Origin: an uncultured Flavobacteriales bacterium
GTDB lineage: Bacteria > Bacteroidota > Bacteroidia > Flavobacteriales > Crocinitomicaceae
NCBI GenBank assembly: GCA_946480085.1
Contig: CAMLHZ010000002.1
Coordinates: 124,001 to 188,000, forward strand
Length of the DNA stretch: 64,000 nt
Direction of reading: 5' to 3'
Shown here: positions 33,384-43,457 of the stretch, one piece after another
How the letters are laid out: each line of letters opens with the position of its first letter
Numbering within the stretch: position 1 is the stretch's first letter
Position numbers and translations under genes: made by a program
Notes under the pieces: generated by a model
Database searches by the model: none
Told to the model about the DNA's origin: nothing
What the model saw: only the letters and a program-made list of their open reading frames with translations

Positions 33384-35561
33384 TTATTGAATACTAATTG
33401 CTTGTTGTGATGTTCCATTTTTGGAAGTCAAACGAACAAAGTAAATTCCAGATTCAACGTTCAGGTTCATGTCTACAACTGTTTCTCCTTTTGAAACCGT
33501 TGCAGTTGCAACTTGTTTTCCTTGTATGTCAACAATACTCAGTTGTGCTTCTTCTGCAAGCGCATTAAAGATAATTTGGAATGCTCCATTATTTGGAACC
33601 GGATAAATCATCATTGAAGCATCATTCAATTCATTGATTCCAGCAGTACATTCATCAATAACTACGTTAACGCTATCTGTAAGCGTACAATTAACTTCAT
33701 CAACCACGGATAAAACAATCTCACCAGAATTTTGTACAGCAAAAGAGTTAAAATTGTTGTTTACGCCGTTCCATGTATATGATTCATAACCAAAACCTCC
33801 GGAGATGATATACAATCCATCTTCAGAACAAACAGTAGTGTCGGCACCAAGATCAATTGAATTGAACGTAAATGTTATTTTATTTGGACAACTATAGTTT
33901 TCCAATGTAGCCGTTAATCGAGTTGCAGTATCTGTAGTCTGGAAGTAAAAAATAGTCTCATCATCACCACCAAAAGTAGATGTACCACCTTCATAATGCC
34001 CATAAAAACGATTGTTCGTTGGATGCACAATAAAGCTTGCCATGTCTGAAAAATCGGTAAGTAAGCTAATGCTTGTTGCCAGATCCGTTGTGAAATTGAA
34101 ATCAACAATAGAATCATCAGATGCTCTAAAATAAGCGTGACGATCTGTACCGTCAAATCCTGACATTCCCCAATCGGCCCAGTTTTCAGAACCAAAAATA
34201 TCCAGATTATGTTCACCAATTGGTGTTACCAAACCGTTTAAGATCGAAATATGATAGAAATCATAATTCCCGTAAGCAGTTCCAACAATTAGTTCGTTAT
34301 AACCAGCAAGCATTACAGCCTGGTTTTCAACTCCAAATGTAACAGGCTCCGATAACATGATTAATTCATCACCATATGATAAATCCTCGTTAAGCGAACG
34401 AAGCGAATTCATTGTGAATCCATCCAGGTTGTCGCTATTAGGTGCGTGAGGAACTGCTGTATTATAAATAGTATAAAGTTTTACTTGCGCTAAATCTGTA
34501 AAGATCCCATCGCGTTTCGGCAAATCAATTCCATCTTGTAAATTCAAATCAAAACGAGCAGTTGCATCATCACCAACGATATAAACGTAGTTTTCTGTAA
34601 CTGCTATCCCTCCACGATCATCTCCTGAAATCACATCATGATCTGCGATTTGAAAATTCGCAGTGTCAATCGCGTCAATTGAATATGCAAAAGGACTTGA
34701 TACAATTGCACTGTATACCTCTGTTGGGCTTGTTATTATTGGGTTCAACGTTACATTTGTACCAATTCCGATTAGATCCGATAGACCCGGATCTGTTGTG
34801 TAAACAGTTGAAATATTTCCCGTGTTGATTGTTGGTCCCATATTCATACATGTAACCATCGATTGATCAGCAGGATTTTCGAATACAGTAAAGCTCGCAC
34901 TGTCTTTAGTATAACATCCGTTTGCCTCAGTAAAGGTATAAGTGGCATAGTAAACTCCATAAGGCAATGCAGATGGATCAATTTGACCATTTGTTATACC
35001 AGCACCTGAAAAAGTACCTCCAACCGGTAAGCCAGTTAAATTGATTGGATCAGCCGATTGACAAAAAACATTGTCATTAAGAGATATGCTTGCTTGTTCT
35101 GAAGGTACCCCTGTTGTACAGTAATTATAGGTTAGCTTCGCACGCATTCTGTTGTTGGAACAATACGGATAAACATTCCCCTGTTTTACAAATTTCAACA
35201 CTACACTGCTTGAAAACGAATTTATTGTAGCCATTGGTATAGTAATCGTCGAAACAAACGGTGTACAGCTATAGAAGGCTGTAGTAGTGAAATTTCCTAG
35301 TAAAGCTGCCCCTGGACCAAAAACATTATAAGAGCCACTTCCGTCAAAATAGGCTTCACCTTCAATTACCAAACTGGCATCTGAATATGCTCCGGAAGCT
35401 AATGAATTGAACGTGTAATACATTGTGTCAGATGAGTAATCAATATAATTGTAATCATCGTTTGAGGGTGTGCTTCCATAACTGGAATAGGTTTGGGAAA
35501 AACTGTTGAAAGTGGTAAGCGCTGCTATAAGCAAGCTGAAGATCAAGTAATTTTTTTTCAT
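33384..35561 (-). CDS. Large secreted protein with type IX sorting tail
   Basis: 725 residues with a signal peptide (MKKNYLIFSLLIAALTTFNSFSQ). An N-terminal beta-rich part (to about 160) resembles lectin-like or adhesin modules; an Ig/SprB-like stretch (LTGLPVGGTFSGAGITNGQIDPSALPYGVY, in parts) follows. The C-terminus is a Por sorting domain with MIYPVPNNGAFQIIFN and SGIYFVRLTSKNGTSQQ. It has no enzymatic motif. It shares its terminator with the convergent two-component operon. Surface or extracellular role, perhaps adhesion, inferred. Confidence 0.88.
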   Translation of the reverse strand: MKKNYLIFSLLIAALTTFNSFSQTYSSYGSTPSNDDYNYIDYSSDTMYYTFNSLASGAYSDASLVIEGEAYFDGSGSYNVFGPGAALLGNFTTTAFYSCTPFVSTITIPMATINSFSSSVVLKFVKQGNVYPYCSNNRMRAKLTYNYCTTGVPSEQASISLNDNVFCQSADPINLTGLPVGGTFSGAGITNGQIDPSALPYGVYYATYTFTEANGCYTKDSASFTVFENPADQSMVTCMNMGPTINTGNISTVYTTDPGLSDLIGIGTNVTLNPIITSPTEVYSAIVSSPFAYSIDAIDTANFQIADHDVISGDDRGGIAVTENYVYIVGDDATARFDLNLQDGIDLPKRDGIFTDLAQVKLYTIYNTAVPHAPNSDNLDGFTMNSLRSLNEDLSYGDELIMLSEPVTFGVENQAVMLAGYNELIVGTAYGNYDFYHISILNGLVTPIGEHNLDIFGSENWADWGMSGFDGTDRHAYFRASDDSIVDFNFTTDLATSISLLTDFSDMASFIVHPTNNRFYGHYEGGTSTFGGDDETIFYFQTTDTATRLTATLENYSCPNKITFTFNSIDLGADTTVCSEDGLYIISGGFGYESYTWNGVNNNFNSFAVQNSGEIVLSVVDEVNCTLTDSVNVVIDECTAGINELNDASMMIYPVPNNGAFQIIFNALAEEAQLSIVDIQGKQVATATVSKGETVVDMNLNVESGIYFVRLTSKNGTSQQAISIQ

Positions 35562-35856
35562 ATGTAGAATTAAATATATTCCAGCAAAACTAGGTCTTTT
35601 AACCGGGTCTGATTATATCTACAGCTAAAACAGGGGGTAACCCTTATTCGCTTTATTTACATCATAAATAGCATGGAGGAAGGGAATGTTTTTTCAATTT
35701 TCAGAGTTATCATAAAATGACAAAAACGAAAATTGAATGATGAATAAAATACACTTATCAGACAACTTTCGTTTTAGCGATTCTTAGATGTTGTAGAGGA
35801 TTGAATGTTTACTTGATTTATCGATGAACAAAATTGATGTACAAATCTTTCGATGC
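35562..35856. other. Gap upstream of the Por-tail gene
   Basis: The -7-like box TAGTTTTG (minus strand, 35585-35592) may be the promoter of the gene ending at 33384, without a TTG at -33. GGGGGTAACCC near 35634 is a short inverted repeat. Nothing else recognised. Confidence 0.45.
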
Positions 35857-37128
35857 TTAAGTATTATTCCCCAGCGTTTCCCTGTTTTTCTCATCTCTCA
35901 GAATTAGTCGAAGAGAACTATCACCTGTCAGATAACTCCACGCCCAGTTGTAGAAAACGGCTATTTTATTCCGAACGCTTAGAATTAACATCAAGTGAAG
36001 CACCATCCAAACCATCCAGGCAAAATAACCCTGAAAATTCATGAATGGAAGTTCAACAACTGCTTTGTGTTTTCCAATGGTTGCCATTGAACCTTTGTCT
36101 TTGTACTCAAACGGAACTTGTTGAGAGCCATTCCATTTCTTTTGGAAATTACGCGCCAATTGTTTCCCCTGATTGATTGCAACATTCGCTAATTGAGCAT
36201 GTCCATGCGGATACTTTTCAGTTTCCATGTAAGAAATGTCGCCAATGGCATAAATGTGTTCATATCCTTTTACTTCTGAAAAACGATTTACAGTATAACG
36301 AGAGCGAACCATGGTTGCATTTTCTAATCCTGGAATTGTATTCCCTGTTACTCCTGCTGCCCAAATTACACTCTGTGTTGGGATGGTTTCCCCATTTTTC
36401 AATTTAAGATCATGACCATCGTAGTTTTCAACTACAGTAGATGTTCGAACTTCCACCCCCAATTGTTCCAGATATTTTCTTGACCATTTTCGGGAAGCAT
36501 CACCCATGGCATTCAATGTATTCTCACTTCCTTCCAATAAAATGATTTTCAGTTTGGAAAAATCGTATTGCGGATAATCCTTCGGAAGTACTCTGCGTTT
36601 CATTTCTGCAAAAGCTCCTGAAAGTTCAACCCCTGTGGGTCCGGCACCTACAATCACAAGATTCATCAATTCCTCTCGCTCTTTGTCGTCAACAAACATG
36701 ATCTTCTCAAACTTTGAAAGAATTGAATTGCGGATATGTATAGTTTGCTGCGTATTTTTCATGGCCATGGAATAGCGAGCAATGTCTTCGTTTCCAAAGA
36801 AATTTGTTCGACATCCCGTAGCGATGACCAATTCATCGTAGCTCAAACTTCCCATGCTGGTTTCAATTCGTTTCTCGTCCGGAATAACACTTTTGACCGT
36901 AGCATAACAGAACTCGACGTTTTTCTTTCTTTTAAAAAGAGCTCTGAACGGAAAAGAAATACTTGAGGGCTCAAGTCGCGCGCTTGCAACCTGGTAAAAG
37001 AGTGGTTGAAACATGTGGTGATTTTGTTTGTCGACAAGTACCACATGACAGTCTGTTTTAGATAATTTTCGGGCAAGATTTAATCCTGCAAAGCCACCAC
37101 CAATGATGACTACTTTTCTGCCTATCAT
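35857..37128 (-). CDS. ndh: Type II NADH dehydrogenase (NDH-2)
   Basis: 423-residue membrane-associated flavoprotein that passes electrons from NADH to quinone. FAD motif VVIIGGGFAGLNLARKL at the N-terminus; HHMFQPLFYQVA and LVIVGAGPTGVELSGAFAEM (NAD motif) follow; AIGDISYM closes the FAD site. Near the C-terminus FAWMVWMVLHLMLILSV is a hydrophobic anchor helix region. Length and motif order are those of NDH-2. The final codons (RETLGNNT) and stop coincide with a 25-bp sequence repeated at 30600-30624, so the C-terminus may have been formed by a repeat. Confidence 0.93.
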   Translation of the reverse strand: MIGRKVVIIGGGFAGLNLARKLSKTDCHVVLVDKQNHHMFQPLFYQVASARLEPSSISFPFRALFKRKKNVEFCYATVKSVIPDEKRIETSMGSLSYDELVIATGCRTNFFGNEDIARYSMAMKNTQQTIHIRNSILSKFEKIMFVDDKEREELMNLVIVGAGPTGVELSGAFAEMKRRVLPKDYPQYDFSKLKIILLEGSENTLNAMGDASRKWSRKYLEQLGVEVRTSTVVENYDGHDLKLKNGETIPTQSVIWAAGVTGNTIPGLENATMVRSRYTVNRFSEVKGYEHIYAIGDISYMETEKYPHGHAQLANVAINQGKQLARNFQKKWNGSQQVPFEYKDKGSMATIGKHKAVVELPFMNFQGYFAWMVWMVLHLMLILSVRNKIAVFYNWAWSYLTGDSSLRLILRDEKNRETLGNNT

Positions 37129-37253
37129 GCCTTGAAGTTAAGGATGAAAAGGGAAAGTGTCTTTACATATTTCCTACTTTTTTCGGTGATATTTCACACT
37201 TTTCATTTAAAGTTTCACAAAATGAAAATTGCTTGAAATCAATTTTTATGGAA

Positions 37254-37300
37254 TTCGGGATTTCGGGATTTCGGGAAATTCGGGATTTAGGGAAATCCCT
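37254..37300. repeat. CGGGATTT short tandem-like repeat
   Basis: Copies of CGGGATTT at 37256, 37264 and 37281 and a CGGGAAAT variant at 37272, in the gap between ndh and the M14 gene. The last part GGGATTTAGGGAAATCCC is a small inverted repeat. Confidence 0.6.
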
Positions 37301-37382
37301 CGTCTGACTAAAAAATACGTTGAAATCTTTTAATTTTCACCACCCAACAAACTCATTCCGCCACATTTTGTAATTTCATTCC

Positions 37383-39074
37383 ATGAAACTCCTCTTTTTG
37401 TTTACGCTTCTTCCTGCCCTTGCTTTTTCCCAATACGATGGAAATACAACCCCAAATTATCCTGAACTAATTGCTCAATACAAGGAATGGGACAGTAAAC
37501 ATGACGAGATTTCGCTTTACAACATGGGAAATTCGGATACGGAATTTCCGCTTTATGTCTGTCTGATAAACGCTGGTAAAGATTCCGCTCAAGCTTTTGA
37601 AAAAGCACGCAATGGAACAACAATACTCATCAATAACGCCATCCATGCGGGCGAACCTGACGGAGTAAATGCGTGTTTGCTTTGGATTCAAAACTGGATC
37701 AAAGCTGGAAAGAAAGCCAAGGATCTACCAATTATAGCAATTATTCCGGCGTACAATGTTGGAGGAATGATGAACAGGTCAGGAACTTCAAGAGCAAATC
37801 AGGATGGACCAGTAGAATATGGTTTTAGAGGAAATGCGCAGAATCTGGACTTGAATCGTGATTTCATTAAAATGGATTCTGAAAACGCACACACTTTTGT
37901 CAAAATCTATCAGGCACTCGATCCTGATGTTTTTGTGGATACACATGTGTCGAATGGTGCAGATTATCAATACACTTTGACCCTCATTACTTCTTTAAAG
38001 GAAAGATTGGAAGCAAGTGTTCATGACTTGACATACAATAAATTATTACCCGAAATGACCAGGGAGTTGAAAAAGAAGAAATGGGATTGGGCGCCTTATG
38101 TGGAAACAAAAGCTGAAACTCCAGATTCCGGAATTGTAGCGTTCAATGATCTGCCGAGATATGCGATGGGTTACGCAAGCCTTTTTCATTCGCTGAGTTT
38201 TACTGTGGAGACCCATATGCTGAAACCTTTCTCACAACGTGTTCAGGCAACGCACGATTACCTTCAATTCTTAATTCATTGGGCAGGTGAGAATAAAGAA
38301 AGTATTGAATTGGCGAGAAAAGAAGCTATTCAATCGAGCTTAAAGAAAACTCATTTCAAGTTCAATTATCAAGCGATAGGAGAATCAGTTCCATTTCTGT
38401 TTAAAGGTTACGAAGCGACTTATAAGAAAAGTGAAGTGACAGGATTGGATCGTTTGTATTACGATAGATCGAAACCGTATTCAAAGCAAGTTCCGTATTA
38501 CAATAGTTATAGCAGTAAAGACTCCACATCAATTCCAAAATCCTATGTTGTTTCCAAAGAAGCGAAAGAAGTCATCAAAATGCTGCAGGAAAATGGTGTT
38601 TTGATGGAAGAAATAGCATCAAAGGACCAATTGGTATCTACTTTACGTGTTAAAAACGTTAAATCAGGATCACGTCCGTATGAGGGGCATTTCCTGCACA
38701 ATTCATTGGAATTGGTTGAGCAAGAAGAAACGGTTCGAGTTCCATCAGGAAGTGTTGTCATTTCAACACAACAACCCAAACGCAATTTCATTTTATCCGT
38801 TTTAGAGCCTCAGGCAGAGGATTCATATTTCAACTGGAATTTTATGGACAGTTACATTCAGGAAAAAGAATACTTCTCTGCCTATGTTTTCGAAGAAAAG
38901 GCTTTGGAGATTTTAAAAGAAAATCCACAGTTAAAACAAGAGTTTGAGGCCAAGAAGGCTTCTGATTCAGCTTTTGCATCTGATAGCTGGGCGCAATTGT
39001 TCTTTATCTACCAAAATTCCGAATACTTTGAAAGCAAAACCTTTAATCGTTTACCAATATTTAAGTTGTATTAG
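37383..39074 (+). CDS. Secreted M14 family zinc carboxypeptidase-like protein
   Basis: 563 residues with a signal peptide (MKLLFLFTLLPALAFSQ). The zinc site has HAGE (His88, Glu91) in INNAIHAGEPDG, then NLDLNRDF near 155 and VDTHVSNGADY near 184, the third-ligand region of M14 peptidases. The C-terminal 200 residues (VKSGSRPYEGHF, FNWNFMDSYIQEKEYFSAY) are a family-specific extension. No Por tail, so periplasmic or outer-membrane location is likely. A single-gene unit. Confidence 0.9.
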   Translation: MKLLFLFTLLPALAFSQYDGNTTPNYPELIAQYKEWDSKHDEISLYNMGNSDTEFPLYVCLINAGKDSAQAFEKARNGTTILINNAIHAGEPDGVNACLLWIQNWIKAGKKAKDLPIIAIIPAYNVGGMMNRSGTSRANQDGPVEYGFRGNAQNLDLNRDFIKMDSENAHTFVKIYQALDPDVFVDTHVSNGADYQYTLTLITSLKERLEASVHDLTYNKLLPEMTRELKKKKWDWAPYVETKAETPDSGIVAFNDLPRYAMGYASLFHSLSFTVETHMLKPFSQRVQATHDYLQFLIHWAGENKESIELARKEAIQSSLKKTHFKFNYQAIGESVPFLFKGYEATYKKSEVTGLDRLYYDRSKPYSKQVPYYNSYSSKDSTSIPKSYVVSKEAKEVIKMLQENGVLMEEIASKDQLVSTLRVKNVKSGSRPYEGHFLHNSLELVEQEETVRVPSGSVVISTQQPKRNFILSVLEPQAEDSYFNWNFMDSYIQEKEYFSAYVFEEKALEILKENPQLKQEFEAKKASDSAFASDSWAQLFFIYQNSEYFESKTFNRLPIFKLY

Positions 39075-39227
39075 AGGAATCATGAGAAATGGCATTGACG
39101 ATTCTTTTCTCTTTTGATTTTTGACTTCAAGAACCGCTAGGTTCTCAACAGTTGTCCCATTATTGTCTGTTCTCCATAGACTAAATTGATGTAGCAATCA
39201 GTAACTTCGTGTTTCTATAAAACAAAC

Positions 39228-42200
39228 ATGAAGAAAATAATTTTACTCACTCTGATTGCTTTTTCCGGATTACAATCGTTTGCTCAGGATACCACTTGGG
39301 TGCAAACGTTCACTTTCGATAGTATTGTAACCCGAAGATCCAATTTTCAATTCCCGGCCTCTTTGGATAATCAACGATTCGAAAAGGTATTGATGTACTA
39401 TAAATTAAAATGTAGTCCGCTTACAACCTGGGATCAATACAATTGTGGAGAATGGGATTACTTGACGTATACAAGAATCTTTGAACACACCGGACTTTTT
39501 GATTCAGTTCGTGTAGATGGAAACAAATACAGAGTGAACTTGACTTCGCCTGTAACTTATCCGTATACTTCAACGCCTTATTACGACCAACAAACCAAAG
39601 CAGTTTCCAGTCGAACTCAGAATGCGGTGACATTCTATCCCGTTTCCGGGACAAGTGCTGCAAACATGGCTTTTGTGCGAAATGGAAACAACGGTGGTAA
39701 ATTGCAATGGATTATTTCTGCAGCAGATTTAGCAAGTGCTGGTGTTACAGCAGGACAAATTCAAGCTATGCAACTTGATTTCTTAAACAGCTTTGCTTCA
39801 TTACAGGGCTTTCAGGTGAAATTAAAGTCAACGATCCAGCAGGAGCTATTCGTTTGGGAATCTGTTGGATTAACAACGGTTTACGATGCCAATTTGAACA
39901 ATATCGTTTCTGGGACAAATTCAATTGATTTTTCTACTCCTTTCAATTACGACGGGACATCAAACTTAATCATTGAAATTAGCTACGATGACGCCAGAAC
40001 TTCATTGGCGAACTTAGATCTTGCAACGATTAATTCAGCTTCGAGCACACTTTCCTACAACAATTCGAACGGAACATTTGTTTCCAATGGAACGAATTAT
40101 GCTGAAATTAATATGAGCAATGTAGATTTAGGTGACGACGTAACCATTGAATTCTGGTCGAAAGGAAACGGAAATTCAGGTACAGCAACTTATTTCCTTG
40201 AAGCTGTAGATTCGCTGAACGACAGATCTCTTAATATCCACATGCCGTGGTCGGATAATACAATTTATTGGGACGCAGGTAAAGGTTCTGGATATGATCG
40301 TATTTCAAAACTGGCAAATGCTTCAGAAATCGACAATATTTGGCACCATTGGGCTTTTGTGAAAAAGGCGTCTACCGGACAAATGTTTATTTATAAAGAT
40401 GGTATTCTGTGGCATTCAGGAAGTAACTTAAACCGAGAGGTTGGTAAAATAGCAAAGTTCATTATTGGAGCAGGTAATGGCCTGTCGGGGAACTGGAAAG
40501 GTTCGATTGACGAATTTAAAGTTTGGTCGGGAGCCCTGGATGCATCCACAATTGCAAGCTGGAAAAACAAAAAGACCGACGCTTCACATCCGAATTATAC
40601 TGATTTGGAAGTGTACTATGATTTTGATGGACAATTGGCAATGATTGATCGTTCTGTACACAATCGATTAGGTGCAACTTTTACGTCTAACATGATTGTA
40701 CATGATCAAACGCCCGTTTCCGGAGTTGAAAGCATCAATGGTGTTCCTAAGGTGAGTTTGGCTCAGGGAACAATGAATACGGCTTCAAGTTCAACAGAGT
40801 TGATTGCAATTTATCCGAAAACAAGTGTTGTTTTTGAGTATTCGCCATCAGATAACAGTTTCCACATTATCGACAATATGTTGACTTACGATGAGGGAAC
40901 AATAGATACTCTGGATATCGCATCGGTGGTAATTGGAACTGGAAACAGCATCAATGAAGATACGTTGATTAACGATACAATTACGTATTACAACGCTCCG
41001 TTTGAGGAGATCAATGACATTGAAATTGGTCGATACATTACACCATACGGAATTAGCTTCGATCTTGGTCCACAAGGATTTTCATGGATCTATGATGTAA
41101 CAGATTACCAACAGTTCATGCATGGATTGGTAGATTTAGCTGCGCATAACACACAGGAATTGATTGATTTGAAGTTCGCATTTATTGAAGGAATTCCTCC
41201 GCGTGATGTGCACAATGTGGAACCTGTTTGGCAAAACTGGACGAGCTACAATTATGCTCAAATGGCGAATGACGTTGTGTTGACTGCAACTACAGTTGAA
41301 TTGGCTGATACTTCTTCCATGTTTAAGATCAAAACGCGTCTTTCCGGTCACGGACAAGTAGGAGATGGTGCTTGTTGTGAATGGGTTGATAAAGAACACA
41401 AGATTTTGGTGAACGGAGTTGAGCGTTTCGACTGGCATATTTGGCAAACCAATGAGTGTGGTGAGAATCCGAATATTGGTCAGGGTGGAACATGGCCTTA
41501 TGCAAGAGAAGGCTGGTGTCCGGGTGATATGGTAAAAGAACACGATCACGAATTAACGCCATATGTTACTCCGGGAACAACAGTTACATTGGATTACGAT
41601 ATTGATGATGTTCCGGCAACTGATCCGGGACAAGCAGGTGGAAATTATGTTACGGCTATTGACTTGGTTTCGTATTCTGCTCCAAATTTCCAGCACGATG
41701 CAGCTTTGGTAGATATATTGAATCCAAATAACTACGAGTATTACAGTAAATACAATCCTACATGTTCGAATCCTCGAGTGATCATTCAGAATACAGGAGA
41801 GCAGCCGTTAACTTCATGTCAGATCAATTATTGGGTTTCTGAAGATCATATCGCAACTTATACTTGGACAGGAAACCTGGGATTTTTGGAAAAAGAGGTG
41901 GTTGAAGTACCTGCTGATAACTGGTTCTGGTTTGGAGCTGCGGTTTCAAATGGTTTCACTGCGCAAATTGCGGCGGTTAACGGATCTGCAACTGGCGATG
42001 AATATGCAAACAATAACACATTCAAAACGAAATACAGTGCCCCTGAAACAGTAAATCATCATTTCTACGCCTGGTACAAAACCAACAACAGAGCGGTAGA
42101 AAACAAATGGCGTTTGATTGACGGTGCAGGAAATATCATCTTTGAAAGATTATCGATGACAAACTCAACGGAATATAAGGATACTTTTGACTTGGCTCCT

Positions 42201-42659
42201 GGATGTTACTCTATTATCTATGAAGATTCGGATGACGATGGAATTGGTTTCTGGTATTCTGCGCAAGTGGAGGGTGAAACATCCGGGAATTTCCGTGTAC
42301 GTGAAGTTGGAGGAGGAATTGTAGAGAACTTTACTACTGATTTCGGTTCTTATCACAGATACGACTTTACTGTAGGATTTACCCTAAGTACTCCTAAAAA
42401 TGAAAAAGCGGATGAATTCATGGTATTCCCGAATCCATCTACTGATAAGATCAGAGTGGAGTACGTTGGAAATCTTGGTGAACAAATGGAAATTCAGATT
42501 TTGGATTTAAACGGTAGAATCATTGAAACGAAAATAGCGACACCAGACAATTATGCTATTGGTGTTGACTTCAATATCGATCAACTGAATTCCGGAATGT
42601 ATCTGGTTCGAGTGATAGGTGAAAAAGGAATCCGAACTACACAATTTGTGAAACAGTAA
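39228..42659 (+). CDS. PNGase F-related secreted protein with LamG insert and type IX sorting tail
   Basis: 1143 residues with signal peptide (MKKIILLTLIAFSGLQSFAQ). An N-terminal segment (CSPLTTWDQYNCGEWDYLTY) and a later one (GHGQVGDGACCEWVDKEH, HIWQTNECGENP, TWPYAREGWCPGDM) are the split N- and C-terminal motifs of the peptide-N-glycosidase F fold. A LamG/concanavalin-like domain (SNVDLGDDVTIEFWSKGNG, NIWHHWAFVKK) sits between them at about 295-470. The end is a Por domain (MVFPNPSTDKIRVEY, MYLVRVIGEKG). Glycan release from glycoproteins is suggested, but catalytic residues cannot be checked by eye. Confidence 0.87.
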   Translation: MKKIILLTLIAFSGLQSFAQDTTWVQTFTFDSIVTRRSNFQFPASLDNQRFEKVLMYYKLKCSPLTTWDQYNCGEWDYLTYTRIFEHTGLFDSVRVDGNKYRVNLTSPVTYPYTSTPYYDQQTKAVSSRTQNAVTFYPVSGTSAANMAFVRNGNNGGKLQWIISAADLASAGVTAGQIQAMQLDFLNSFASLQGFQVKLKSTIQQELFVWESVGLTTVYDANLNNIVSGTNSIDFSTPFNYDGTSNLIIEISYDDARTSLANLDLATINSASSTLSYNNSNGTFVSNGTNYAEINMSNVDLGDDVTIEFWSKGNGNSGTATYFLEAVDSLNDRSLNIHMPWSDNTIYWDAGKGSGYDRISKLANASEIDNIWHHWAFVKKASTGQMFIYKDGILWHSGSNLNREVGKIAKFIIGAGNGLSGNWKGSIDEFKVWSGALDASTIASWKNKKTDASHPNYTDLEVYYDFDGQLAMIDRSVHNRLGATFTSNMIVHDQTPVSGVESINGVPKVSLAQGTMNTASSSTELIAIYPKTSVVFEYSPSDNSFHIIDNMLTYDEGTIDTLDIASVVIGTGNSINEDTLINDTITYYNAPFEEINDIEIGRYITPYGISFDLGPQGFSWIYDVTDYQQFMHGLVDLAAHNTQELIDLKFAFIEGIPPRDVHNVEPVWQNWTSYNYAQMANDVVLTATTVELADTSSMFKIKTRLSGHGQVGDGACCEWVDKEHKILVNGVERFDWHIWQTNECGENPNIGQGGTWPYAREGWCPGDMVKEHDHELTPYVTPGTTVTLDYDIDDVPATDPGQAGGNYVTAIDLVSYSAPNFQHDAALVDILNPNNYEYYSKYNPTCSNPRVIIQNTGEQPLTSCQINYWVSEDHIATYTWTGNLGFLEKEVVEVPADNWFWFGAAVSNGFTAQIAAVNGSATGDEYANNNTFKTKYSAPETVNHHFYAWYKTNNRAVENKWRLIDGAGNIIFERLSMTNSTEYKDTFDLAPGCYSIIYEDSDDDGIGFWYSAQVEGETSGNFRVREVGGGIVENFTTDFGSYHRYDFTVGFTLSTPKNEKADEFMVFPNPSTDKIRVEYVGNLGEQMEIQILDLNGRIIETKIATPDNYAIGVDFNIDQLNSGMYLVRVIGEKGIRTTQFVKQ

Positions 42660-42679
42660 TTGTTTTAGTTGTTACAAAG

Positions 42680-42711
42680 AAACGTCATTCTGAAAAGAGT
42701 GGCGTTTTTTA
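42680..42711 (+). terminator. Rho-independent terminator after the PNGase F-related gene
   Basis: AACGTCATTCT-GAAA-AGAGTGGCGTT pairs over 9 bp in RNA (two G-U) with a GAAA tetraloop, followed by TTTTTT. It lies 20 bases past the stop. Confidence 0.8.
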
Positions 42712-42715
42712 TTTT

Positions 42716-42778
42716 AACCGCGGAGAGAAAGAGGCCTCAGAGGAATAATGTCTCTGCGTTCTCTTTATCTCTACGGTT
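42716..42778. repeat. 63-bp imperfect palindrome (CCGCGGAGAGAAAGAG type)
   Basis: AACCGCGGAGAGAAAGAGG on the left faces TCTCTTTATCTCTACGGTT on the right, with CAGAGG/TCTCTG inside. A related CGCAAAGCACGCGGAGGACG stretch is at 61462. It is a dispersed intergenic repeat, directly after a terminator. Confidence 0.65.
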
Positions 42779-42848
42779 ATTTTTTTTATTGTTCTCTTTT
42801 TGAAGAAATGATAATACATTTGGCCTCTCGAAATATAAAACGAACAAC

Positions 42849-43382
42849 ATGGCATTTCTCGACACACAAACAATTGAAAACCTTTTAATCGGAAAAACAG
42901 TTAAGGAAGTAAAGCTCTATAACGTTGCAGAGCATTATTATGCCGTAGACACGAACAAACTGGCCATTGATGGTGCAATTGAAATTGTTTTCGAAGAGGA
43001 ATCGCTAGTAATTGGATGGAGTAGAAAGCAAGAGTTGGTTGATTGTATTTTTGGAAAGCCAGAGGATCTTTTAGCTGAAATTCCGTTTTACCAGTTGGAA
43101 GATGTTGATCGTATTTTTGATTTCGTAGAAGAAAGTATTCAATCGGTAAGTATCAAATGGAATTTCTTTGAAGAATTCGACGATAACTTTGAAATTATCC
43201 CTGGAAAGAACTACATCATGGAAGAATTGGTATTGAACCTTTCAAACGACAGAATCCTTCAGGTAGCGGCTGCCAATTGTGAAATCGCTGACGGAGCCAT
43301 TAATTACATTGAATTCAATGCTCAGGGAAATATTTTGGTCGTTGTTGATGAGCGAATGGAGATAGCTTCGGTAGAATTCTAA
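42849..43382 (+). CDS. Hypothetical acidic protein
   Basis: 177 residues, strongly acidic (FEEESLVIG, EEFDDNFEIIPG). No signal peptide, membrane segment or known motif. Start MAFLDTQTIENLLIGKTVKEV is supported by its position after an AACAAC leader. Mixed alpha/beta character; not recognised. Isolated between a terminator and the maf gene (convergent). Confidence 0.75.
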   Translation: MAFLDTQTIENLLIGKTVKEVKLYNVAEHYYAVDTNKLAIDGAIEIVFEEESLVIGWSRKQELVDCIFGKPEDLLAEIPFYQLEDVDRIFDFVEESIQSVSIKWNFFEEFDDNFEIIPGKNYIMEELVLNLSNDRILQVAAANCEIADGAINYIEFNAQGNILVVVDERMEIASVEF

Positions 43383-43430
43383 ATTCCAAAAGTCTAAATT
43401 TTAAAATCGAAAAGGTACAATTGAAAAGAA

Positions 43431-43457
43431 TGGTCACCGAGCGGAGTCGAGGTGCCA
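43431..43457. repeat. TCGAGCGGAGTCGA-type repeat overlapping the maf stop
   Basis: TGGTCACCGAGCGGAGTCGA then GGTGCCA. The same family is at 48761-48783 and 61597-61623 (GGTCATCGAGCGGAGTCGAG). On the minus strand it encodes the last seven residues and stop codon of the Maf protein. Confidence 0.75.
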
